A DNA stretch of 16,588 bases from Chloroflexota bacterium. GTDB taxonomy: Bacteria > Chloroflexota > Limnocylindria > Limnocylindrales > CSP1-4. The notes beneath the pieces are model-generated. The model saw only the letters and a program-made list of their open reading frames with translations. It made no database searches and was not told the origin of the DNA. Both the position numbers and the translations under genes were made by a program. The DNA lies in contig JAKAMV010000115.1 in the NCBI GenBank assembly GCA_021812735.1, positions 1-16,588 of the forward strand. The letters are read 5' to 3'. Positions 6,874 to 13,770 of the stretch are shown one piece after another. Within the stretch, counting starts at the first letter, position 1. Every line of letters starts with the position of its first letter.

Positions 6874-9171
6874 CTACCCCAGGTCGCGCTGGACGTTGAG
6901 GACGTCCTTGAGCTGCTCCACGCGGCCCATGACCTTGGCGAGCTGGGCGACGGACGCAACCTGGAGCGTCATGGTCAGCAGCGCCGTGTGGTCCTGCGAA
7001 ACGGACACGTTGGCCGCCAGGATGTTCACCCGGTTCTCGGCCATGACCTGCGTGACGTCGGACAGCAGGCCCGTGCGGTCGTAGGCCTCCACGCGGATCG
7101 CGATCGGGTACGTCTGGGCGGGCGCCGATTCCCACTCGACGTCGATCAGGCGCGAGACCTCGCGCTCGTTCATGACCGTCGGGCAGGAGCGCAGGTGCAC
7201 GGTGATCCCCTTGCCGCGGGTGATGAACCCCTGGATCGGGTCGCCCGGGATGGGGTGGCAGCACTTGGCGAACCGAACCAGCAGGTCTCCCACCCCCTTG
7301 ACGCGGACGCCGCCGCTCCGGCTGGGCTGCGGCTGGGCGACCGTGGGCAGGGCGGCCTGGCCGTCGTCCATGACGCCGAGGCGGATCACCACCTGCTGAG
7401 CCGAGACCGCGCCGTAGCCGATGGCCGCGAAGAAGTCGTCGATCGTCTCGTGGCCGTAGCTCTTGGCGACCTCGGCGACCTTGTCCATGCCGATCTGCTG
7501 GACGCTCGTCCGGGCGAGCCGGCGGAGCTCGCGCTCGAGCGCCTCCCGGCCGTGGACGATGTTCTCGGCGCGGTCCTTCTTCTTGAACCACTGCCGGATC
7601 TTCTCCCGGGCGTGCGAAGTCCGGACGATGTTGAGCCAGTCGCGCGACGGCCCGTGCTCGCCCTTGGTCGTGACGATCTCGACGATGTCGCCGTTCTTGA
7701 GCCGGTAGTCGAGGGGGACGAGCCGGTTGTTGACCTTGGCGCCGATGGTGCGGTGGCCGATGTCGGTGTGGATGCGGTAGGCGAAGTCGAGCGGAGTCGA
7801 GCCGGCCGGCAGGTCCTTCACGTCGCCGCGCGGCGTGAACACGAACACCTGGTCCTGGAAGATGTCGAGCTTGATCCCCTCGACGAACTCGGTCGCGTCC
7901 GACTCGCTGACGTCGCGCTGCCACTCCATCAGCTGGCGCAACCAGGCGAGTTTGGCGTCGTAGTCGCGCTCGGCCTTGGAGCCCTCCTTGTAGCGCCAGT
8001 GGGCCGCGATGCCCACCTCGCTCACCTGGTGCATCGCGTGCGTCCGGATCTGGATCTCGAGCGGCTTCCCGTCGAGCGCGATCACCGCGGTGTGGAGCGA
8101 CTGGTACAGGTTGTTCTTGGGGACCGCGATGTAGTCGTCGAACTGGCCGGGGATGGGCCGCCACAGCGAGTGGACGATGCCCAGCGCGGCGTAGCAGTCG
8201 CGGATCTCGTCGACCAGGATCCGGATCGCGTAGACGTCGTAGATCTCGCCGAACTCGGCGCCCTTGCGCTGCATCTTCTTGTGGATGCTGTAGATGTGCT
8301 TCGGGCGGCCCTGCAGCTCGGCCACGAGGCCCGCCTCCGCGAGGCGCGGGCGCAGCTCCTCGATCGCGCGCTCGATGTAGCTCTCGCGGCCCTTGCGACG
8401 CGTGTCGAGCAGCTTCGCCAGCTCGCGGTAGCTCTCCGGCTCGAGCGCCTTGAACGAGAGGTCCTCGAGCTCCCACTTGATCTGCCAGATGCCGAGCCGC
8501 TCCGCCAGCGGCGCGTAGATCTCCATCGTCTGGCGGGCGATGCGCTGCTGCTTCTCGGCGGGCAGTGCGCCCAGCGTGCGCATGTTGTGCAGCCGGTCCG
8601 CGAGCTTGATGAGCACGACGCGGATGTCGTCGGCCATCGCGAGGAACATCTTGCGGATGTTCTCGGCCTGCTGCTGCTCGTGGCTGTGGGTGCTGAACTT
8701 GGACAGCTTGGTGACCCCGTCGACGAGGTGCGCGATCTCCGGCCCGAAGGTGTCCTCGACATCGGCGAGGCCGTACTCGGTGTCCTCGGGGACGTCGTGC
8801 AGGAGCGCCGCCGCCACGGCGACAGGATCGATGCCCAGATCGGCGAGGATCTGCGCCGACGCGATGGGGTGCATCACGTAGGGCTCGCCGGATGCCCGCA
8901 CCTGGCCGCCGTGCGCCTCGACCGCCAGCGCGAATGCGCGCTCCACCACGCCCAGGTCCGCCTGCGGGTGGTGGGCGCGCAGCGATTCCATCAGCGGCCG
9001 GCGAGCGGCCTCGGGGGTCTGGTGGGCGTTGCGGTGGGGCCGGTGCGCCTGGCCCTCGACCGGCATCACCGGACCGCCCTCGCGGCTGCCGCGCCGACCC
9101 TGCCGATGCGCCGCGGTGCGCGGCTTCTCGACGGCGGTCTCGGGTTCGCGCACGACAGGGTCGGCCATCAT
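6874..9171 (-). CDS. rel: Bifunctional (p)ppGpp synthetase/hydrolase, Rel/SpoT type
   Basis: This long RelA/SpoT homologue of 765 residues controls the stringent-response alarmone. Domains in order are: HD hydrolase about 80-200, with H87, the LLHDVPEDT motif (H125, D126, E129, D130) and ADRLHNMRT (191-199); synthetase about 285-395, with YDVYAIRILV, PKNNLYQSLHT and LEIQIRT (E372); TGS about 435-500 (VFVFTPRGDVKDLPAGSTPLD); a helical linker; a Cys-Cys-His plus Cys zinc-finger-like region (637-663); and ACT about 688-765. Hydrolase residues look intact, so both activities are expected. The synthetase charge motif is QFDD (343-346), nearer the ExDD of RelA than the RxKD usual for bifunctional Rel. 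The first about 60 residues are a basic, disordered-looking extension; M61 is an alternative start. It lies 56 bases after the lmeA-like gene on the same strand and may be its last co-transcribed partner. Confidence 0.96.
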   Translation of the reverse strand: MMADPVVREPETAVEKPRTAAHRQGRRGSREGGPVMPVEGQAHRPHRNAHQTPEAARRPLMESLRAHHPQADLGVVERAFALAVEAHGGQVRASGEPYVMHPIASAQILADLGIDPVAVAAALLHDVPEDTEYGLADVEDTFGPEIAHLVDGVTKLSKFSTHSHEQQQAENIRKMFLAMADDIRVVLIKLADRLHNMRTLGALPAEKQQRIARQTMEIYAPLAERLGIWQIKWELEDLSFKALEPESYRELAKLLDTRRKGRESYIERAIEELRPRLAEAGLVAELQGRPKHIYSIHKKMQRKGAEFGEIYDVYAIRILVDEIRDCYAALGIVHSLWRPIPGQFDDYIAVPKNNLYQSLHTAVIALDGKPLEIQIRTHAMHQVSEVGIAAHWRYKEGSKAERDYDAKLAWLRQLMEWQRDVSESDATEFVEGIKLDIFQDQVFVFTPRGDVKDLPAGSTPLDFAYRIHTDIGHRTIGAKVNNRLVPLDYRLKNGDIVEIVTTKGEHGPSRDWLNIVRTSHAREKIRQWFKKKDRAENIVHGREALERELRRLARTSVQQIGMDKVAEVAKSYGHETIDDFFAAIGYGAVSAQQVVIRLGVMDDGQAALPTVAQPQPSRSGGVRVKGVGDLLVRFAKCCHPIPGDPIQGFITRGKGITVHLRSCPTVMNEREVSRLIDVEWESAPAQTYPIAIRVEAYDRTGLLSDVTQVMAENRVNILAANVSVSQDHTALLTMTLQVASVAQLAKVMGRVEQLKDVLNVQRDLG

Positions 9172-9227
9172 CGAAGTCTACCCCGCCGTCGCCCAACGCC
9201 ATCGCGTGTCCACCGCCCGAGGAAGGC

Positions 9228-9941
9228 TCAGGGGCCCAGCAGACCCACCGCCAGCGTGCCGGCCAGCGCGAGGTTGCCGGCCGGATCGACTTTGACCGAT
9301 GTGAAGTGCAGCGGCACATCCTCGCCGGCGCGCAGGAGCGTCAGGGTCGGGATGCCGTCAGCCGTGGCCACCAGGTTCCCGCTCGCGTCCGCCGAGAGCG
9401 TCGCGGTGACGATGCCGGCCGCCTTGAACACCACCTTGTCGGGTGCGCTGAACCGGATCGCGGACGCTGGGACGTCCACGCCCGTCACCGAGGAGACCTC
9501 GGCGGCGACCAGGGTCCGCGCGTCCGCGGCGGCGATCGTCGTGCTCGCGGTCACCCGGTCGCCGGCGCCGCCGAGGTCGATGGCGTCCAGGCCGAGGGGC
9601 TGGCCGGCCACGTCGGGCACCGTCACCCCGGTGAGGCGCCCCGCCACGCCGCCCGCCGTCCTCCCGAGCAGCGACACGTCGAGCAGGGTCACGTCCAGCG
9701 CGTCGATCTGGAGGCCGCGGAAGGTGGCGCTGGTGGCCCGCACTCTCACGCGGTCGGCGTGAAGCCCGAGCAGGTCCCAGGGCGGGTCGGCCGCAACGTT
9801 GACGGTGAGGTCGCCGGCCTGCAGCCCCGCGGCCCGGACGCCGGCCGTGAGCAGCCCGGCGGCCACCGCCGGCAGGCCGATGAACACCGCCAGCGCCACG
9901 ACGGCCGCCGCCATGGCGACCGTGAACAGGCAGCCGCGCAC
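9228..9941 (-). CDS. DUF2993/LmeA-like exported lipid-binding protein
   Basis: The protein has 237 residues with one N-terminal hydrophobic segment (about 5-30). This is a signal peptide or anchor without a lipobox, so it should act outside the membrane. The rest is a beta-rich repeat pattern of the DUF2993 type: GLHADRVRVRATSATFRGLQ, VTLLDVSLLG, later repeated DVPASAIRFS and VVFKAAGIVTATLSADASG. The mycobacterial member LmeA binds phospholipid and is needed for lipomannan maturation. Nothing here shows the same pathway. The GTG start lies 3 bases after the murE stop, so it is the next gene of the envelope operon, suggesting a role in handling a lipid-linked precursor or in cell-wall assembly. 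Family assignment is made from pattern recognition; function is inferred. Confidence 0.72.
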   Translation of the reverse strand: MRGCLFTVAMAAAVVALAVFIGLPAVAAGLLTAGVRAAGLQAGDLTVNVAADPPWDLLGLHADRVRVRATSATFRGLQIDALDVTLLDVSLLGRTAGGVAGRLTGVTVPDVAGQPLGLDAIDLGGAGDRVTASTTIAAADARTLVAAEVSSVTGVDVPASAIRFSAPDKVVFKAAGIVTATLSADASGNLVATADGIPTLTLLRAGEDVPLHFTSVKVDPAGNLALAGTLAVGLLGP

Positions 9942-9944
9942 CGG

Positions 9945-11576
9945 TCAGCCGACCCGGAAGCCCATCGCGGCGAGCGTCTCCCGGGCCACTCCGGCCTCGT
10001 CCCAGGGGATTGCGCCGGTTGCGTACAGGATCGTGGGTTCATGTCCCTTGCCGGCGAGGAGCACCACGTCGCCCGGCCGGGCGCGCTCGAACGCCGCGGC
10101 GATCGCCGCCCGGCGGTTCGGGATCCCGAGCACGTCCACCCCCTCGATCCGGCCCGCCCCGACGGCGCCGCCCACGATCTCGGCCACGATGGCCGCCCCG
10201 TCCTCGCCCCGCGGGTCCTCGTCGGTCGCCACCACGAGCCGGCAGCGCTCACCGGCGATGCGGCCCATGACCGCCCGTTTGGCGGTGTCGCGCTCGCCCG
10301 CGGACCCGAACACCGCGATCAGCCCGCCCCCCGACTGCCGGGCCAGCGGCGCGAGGATCTCGAGCACGCCCTGGAGCGATGCCGGCGAGTGCGCGTAGTC
10401 CACGATCACCGAGAACGGCTGGCCCTGCGCGATCCGCTCCATCCGGCCGGGTACGCCCGGCACCGACGCCAGCCCGGCCCGGACACTCGCCGGGGGCAGG
10501 CCGAGCGCCTCGCCGAGCGCCACTGCCGCCAGGGCGTTGTGGACGTTGAACCGGCCGGCGAGGCGCAGCTCGAGCTCACCGGTCCCCGACGGCGCCGCGT
10601 ACGCCACCCGCAGGCAACGCAGGTCCTCCTCGGCGGCGGTCGCGCGCACCTCGGCGTCGGGTGACCAGCCGTATCGGACGACGCGGGCGCCGGCCTCGGC
10701 CGCAGCGCGCTCGAACCAGGTCCGGTTCGGGTCGTCCGCGTTGACGACCGCGACCTTGGGCCAGGGATGCCCGCCCACCCGCTTCCTCGGATTGGACGGG
10801 CCCACCGCGAGCGCCGTGAACAGGCGCCCCTTGGCCTCGCGGTAGCGCTCGAAGGTCCCGTGGAGCTCGAGGTGCTCGTGGGTGAGGTTGGTGAACACGG
10901 CCGCGTCGTAGGCGACTCCGAGGACGCGGCCGAGCTCGAGCGCATGCGAGGTGGTCTCGAGGACGGCCGCGTCGTCGCCGGCCTCGACCATCGCGGCGAG
11001 GGTTGCCTGGAGCTCGGGCGCGCTCGGCGTGGTCACGTGCGCCTCGTGGCGCTCTCGGAGGCCGCCGAGGCGCGTCTCCACGGTGCCCACGAGGCCGACG
11101 CGCAGCCCGCTGGCCTCGAGCGCCGCGGCGGCCAGGAACGAGGTGGTGGTCTTGCCGTCGGTCCCGGTGACCCCCACCACGCCCAGGCGCCGCGACGGTT
11201 CGCCGTACCACCAGTCGGCCGCGACGGCGAGCGCCCGCCGGGCGTCCACGACCTCGAACTGCGGGATCCCCAGCCCGGGAACCTCGTGCTCGACGAGCGC
11301 GGCGGCCGCCCCGGCGGCCTCGGCCCGACCGGCGAAGTCGTGGCCGTCCACGTGGAACCCGGGCACGGCCACGAACAGGCGGCCGTCCCCCGCCCCGCGC
11401 GAGTCCTCGGTGACGCCCAGGACCGAAAGCCCGGCCGTCGGCGCGTCGACGGCCGCCGCCAGGAGCCCGGCGGCGGCGAGCCGCCCCAGCAGCCCGGCGA
11501 GCGGTCGCGGCTCGGGCGGGCCGGCTGCTGCCACCCGCTGCTCGATGGGCGAGGCGCCTGAGGGCCGCCGGCTCAC
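9945..11576 (-). CDS. murE: UDP-MurNAc-tripeptide ligase MurE
   Basis: This cytoplasmic Mur ligase adds the third amino acid (diaminopimelate, lysine or ornithine) to UDP-MurNAc-L-Ala-D-Glu using ATP. It has 543 residues; the family usually has about 490-510. An N-terminal UDP-binding domain (LGVTEDSRGAGDGRLFVAVP about 53-72) is followed by the ATP P-loop VTGTDGKTTT (136-145), THEHLELHGTFERY leading to the carbamylated lysine K249, NADDPN (279-284) and the C-terminal domain with GRMERI (377-382) and GKGHE (509-513). At the specificity motif it reads EDPR (453-456) rather than the DNPR of diaminopimelate enzymes, so the substrate is uncertain. GTG at 11574-11576 overlaps the preceding femAB stop as GTGA. 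A longer open frame upstream is the femAB gene in another frame. Two FemAB genes directly upstream favour a Lys- or Orn-type peptide. Confidence 0.95.
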   Translation of the reverse strand: MSRRPSGASPIEQRVAAAGPPEPRPLAGLLGRLAAAGLLAAAVDAPTAGLSVLGVTEDSRGAGDGRLFVAVPGFHVDGHDFAGRAEAAGAAAALVEHEVPGLGIPQFEVVDARRALAVAADWWYGEPSRRLGVVGVTGTDGKTTTSFLAAAALEASGLRVGLVGTVETRLGGLRERHEAHVTTPSAPELQATLAAMVEAGDDAAVLETTSHALELGRVLGVAYDAAVFTNLTHEHLELHGTFERYREAKGRLFTALAVGPSNPRKRVGGHPWPKVAVVNADDPNRTWFERAAAEAGARVVRYGWSPDAEVRATAAEEDLRCLRVAYAAPSGTGELELRLAGRFNVHNALAAVALGEALGLPPASVRAGLASVPGVPGRMERIAQGQPFSVIVDYAHSPASLQGVLEILAPLARQSGGGLIAVFGSAGERDTAKRAVMGRIAGERCRLVVATDEDPRGEDGAAIVAEIVGGAVGAGRIEGVDVLGIPNRRAAIAAAFERARPGDVVLLAGKGHEPTILYATGAIPWDEAGVARETLAAMGFRVG

Positions 11577-12691
11577 GGGCGGAACCCCCGCGCGAGCCGG
11601 GCCGCGATGCGGCCGGCCCGGTAGTGCCACGGCCGGGCGATCCGCTCCTGGGCGCCGGCGAGCTCCACCCAGTGCGCCCCGAACGATCGCTTGTGCTCGT
11701 ACAGGCCGTATGTGGCCTCGCCCGGCCGGGGCTCGCGCCGGGCGCCGGCCACGTCCACGCCCCCGAGGTCCATCTCGCCGCGGTCCTCGGCCAGCGCGAG
11801 CTGGATCGCGCGCCAGCGCAGCAGGTGCATCGTGCCCGCGTGCGTGCGCCGCGTCTCCGCCACGTCTGCCGAGTGCGCCGTCGACAGCCGTCGCCCGTGC
11901 CGGTACAGCACCAGGCCGCCCAGGAGCGACCCGTCGGGGGCGGCACGGGCCTCGAGGTAGACGAGGTGCCCGGCGGCCAGCGCACGCCGCCACCACCCGA
12001 CGAACTCATCTGGGCCGGCGAAGTCGAAGCCGCGGCGGTCGCCGGTGGCGCGCAGCATCGTGTAGAAGCGGGCCAGCGCATCCGCCGCGGGCTCCTCGCC
12101 CCCGGCCGGCTCCACGCCCTCCAGCGGCGTCGCGGCCGCGTCCCAGCGGAGGACGCGGGTCAGGTCCCGCTCGGCCCGCCGGATTCGCTGGCGGGTGGCC
12201 TTCGCGATCCCGTCGAACACCGCCTGCTCGTCGGCGCCGGCGAGGTCGAGCGCAGTACGGTGGCGGGAAGGCTGGATCTCGGGGATCGAGTGGAATCCCG
12301 ACCCCGCCAGCGCGTCGCGGTACCCGCGGTCGCCGGCCGCCACCTCCGGGTCGGCAGCCAGGACGTCGACCCCCTGCGCCGCGAGGTGCGTGGCGATCGC
12401 CGCCAGCGCCGCGCCGGTCAGCGCCCCCGACCCGTCGCCCGTCCACGGCTGAGCAGGCCCGACAGGCCCGCGCGCGATGTACGCCGACGCCCCGCCGAGC
12501 AGCGGCCACGGCCGCTCGAGGACCAGCGCGCGCTGCCCGCCGCAGGCAACGAACCGTGGCCGCCAACCCCGGGACGCCCGGTGCTCGGCCCACGCCCTCG
12601 ACTGGAGGACGTGGCCGCCCGGCGCGTCCACCGCGGCGGCATCCCAGCCGAGCAGCGCAGCGCCCGTCTCCTCGCGCACGGCCTCGGTCAT
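11573..12691 (-). CDS. FemAB/FemX-like aminoacyl- or acyltransferase, divergent copy
   Basis: This 372-residue protein has the tandem GNAT-like fold expected of the FemAB group. FemAB enzymes transfer amino acids from aminoacyl-tRNA to the peptidoglycan stem peptide at the inner membrane face. Recognisable parts are an N-terminal HVLQSRAWAEHRASRGW substrate-domain opening (27-43), a basic helix KATRQRIRRAERD (164-176) equivalent to the Lys/Arg-rich site, GGLVLYRHGRRLSTAHSAD (258-276), a conserved Trp-rich helix (HLLRWRAIQLAL, 289-300) and a C-terminal YGLYEHKRSFGAHWVELAG (328-346), matching the terminal F-K-x-G-F-G-G region loosely. It is more divergent than its neighbour. ATG overlaps that gene's stop (ATGA) and has a GGGGG ribosome-binding tract. 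It may add a second bridge residue; its acceptor is not known. Confidence 0.85.
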   Translation of the reverse strand: MTEAVREETGAALLGWDAAAVDAPGGHVLQSRAWAEHRASRGWRPRFVACGGQRALVLERPWPLLGGASAYIARGPVGPAQPWTGDGSGALTGAALAAIATHLAAQGVDVLAADPEVAAGDRGYRDALAGSGFHSIPEIQPSRHRTALDLAGADEQAVFDGIAKATRQRIRRAERDLTRVLRWDAAATPLEGVEPAGGEEPAADALARFYTMLRATGDRRGFDFAGPDEFVGWWRRALAAGHLVYLEARAAPDGSLLGGLVLYRHGRRLSTAHSADVAETRRTHAGTMHLLRWRAIQLALAEDRGEMDLGGVDVAGARREPRPGEATYGLYEHKRSFGAHWVELAGAQERIARPWHYRAGRIAARLARGFRP

Positions 12692-13770
12692 GCGTCGCCC
12701 CCGCCGTCCCCCTCATAGCCGGCGGCAGTCTGGCCGCCGGCGCCCGGCAGGCCGTGCCGGGCCCGCTCGACACGCACCCGAGCCTTGACCGCCGCGCCGT
12801 ACGTGGCCCGGCCGAGCCGGTCGAGCACGAGGTCCCAGGCGCCGATGTAGTGGACCTCGCGGCCGCCGAAGCCGGTCTTGAAGTGGGCGATCCCCGGGTG
12901 CGCGAGCCCCCACAGGTCATAGGTCGCGGCACCGGCCTCGCGCGACGACCGGATGGCCTCCCACTTGAGCAGGTAGTTCGCTCGCGAGTCCGCGCCGGCG
13001 GCCGTCATGCCACCGTACGGCTCCACCACGCGGGCGCCGGCGCGGATGAGGAACAGCGTCGCGACCGGGGTGCCGTCGGACTGCTCAGCGAACAGCAGCC
13101 TGGCGCGGCCGTCGGGGGCGTACGCGTCCCACACGTCGCGGTAGGCGGACAGGGCGCGGATGAGGAAGCCCGCGCGCTCGGCCGTCTCGCCGTAGATCGC
13201 GTAGAACTCTGCGAGCCGCTCGGGCCCCGCGTCCACCACGCGGATGCCGCCGCTGCGCGCCTTGTTCACGTACTGGCGCCACTTCTTGCGCAGGTCCCCC
13301 CACAGGGCCGCCTCGTCGGCAGCGAGGTCGATCACGCGGGTCGAGAGCGGCTGGATCGGCGGGGCCTCGCACCAGCCGGCCGACTGCAGCGATGCCGTCA
13401 CGGCGCCGTCCCGGTCTGGACCGCTGCCGCGCTCGATCTCGGGGTCGATCCGCAGGTGGCTCGCCCGCGCCCCCGCCAGGCCCGCCCGTGCGGCGGCCGT
13501 GAGGGCGAGGATCCCCTCGGCGCCCCAGTCGGCGAGGACCGGGCCGCGCGGCGCGTAGCCGAACGCCCAGGGCAGCGGGCCCGGCCGCCGCAGCAGCACC
13601 TGGAGACCCCCCGCCGACCCGGGCACGAGGACGCGCCGCGCCGACCAGCCGTTGACGGCCTTGACGCGAGCCCAGCCCGAGAGCTGGAGGTACGAGCCCC
13701 TCGGGTTCGCCTCGACCAGCGCGTCCCAGGCAGACGGGTCGGGCTCGGGGGGACCGGCGGCCGGCGTCAT
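12688..13770 (-). CDS. FemAB/FemX-type peptidoglycan bridge aminoacyltransferase
   Basis: This 360-residue protein is closer to the typical FemA/B/X pattern than its neighbour. It has SYLQLSGWARVKAVNGW (26-42), the basic helix LRKKWRQYVNKARSGGI (160-176), an AERAGF segment (197-202), the LLFAEQSDGTPVATLFLI strand pair (225-242), EPYGGM, the ANYLLKWEAI helix (264-273), YDLWG (284-288) and FKTGFGGREVHYIGAWDL (297-314). Family members use aminoacyl-tRNA to extend the side chain of the third stem-peptide residue, forming cross-bridges. The tail after about 340 is Gly-rich and probably flexible. ATG at 13768-13770 overlaps the murJ stop as ATGA. The frame stays open for about 660 more codons upstream, but that stretch encodes murJ in another frame. 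Position between murJ and murE supports action on lipid II. Confidence 0.9.
   Translation of the reverse strand: MTPAAGPPEPDPSAWDALVEANPRGSYLQLSGWARVKAVNGWSARRVLVPGSAGGLQVLLRRPGPLPWAFGYAPRGPVLADWGAEGILALTAAARAGLAGARASHLRIDPEIERGSGPDRDGAVTASLQSAGWCEAPPIQPLSTRVIDLAADEAALWGDLRKKWRQYVNKARSGGIRVVDAGPERLAEFYAIYGETAERAGFLIRALSAYRDVWDAYAPDGRARLLFAEQSDGTPVATLFLIRAGARVVEPYGGMTAAGADSRANYLLKWEAIRSSREAGAATYDLWGLAHPGIAHFKTGFGGREVHYIGAWDLVLDRLGRATYGAAVKARVRVERARHGLPGAGGQTAAGYEGDGGGDA

Noticed and set aside
6988..9762. 924-codon plus-strand open frame opposite rel and the lmeA-like gene
   Set aside because: It crosses two real minus-strand genes, is rich in repetitive Asp/Val/Leu/Arg shadow sequence and has no domain.
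9945..11996. 683-residue MurE with an N-terminal extension
   Set aside because: The extra 140 codons overlap femAB out of frame and look like shadow. GTG 11576 with a GTGA overlap gives a normal MurE.
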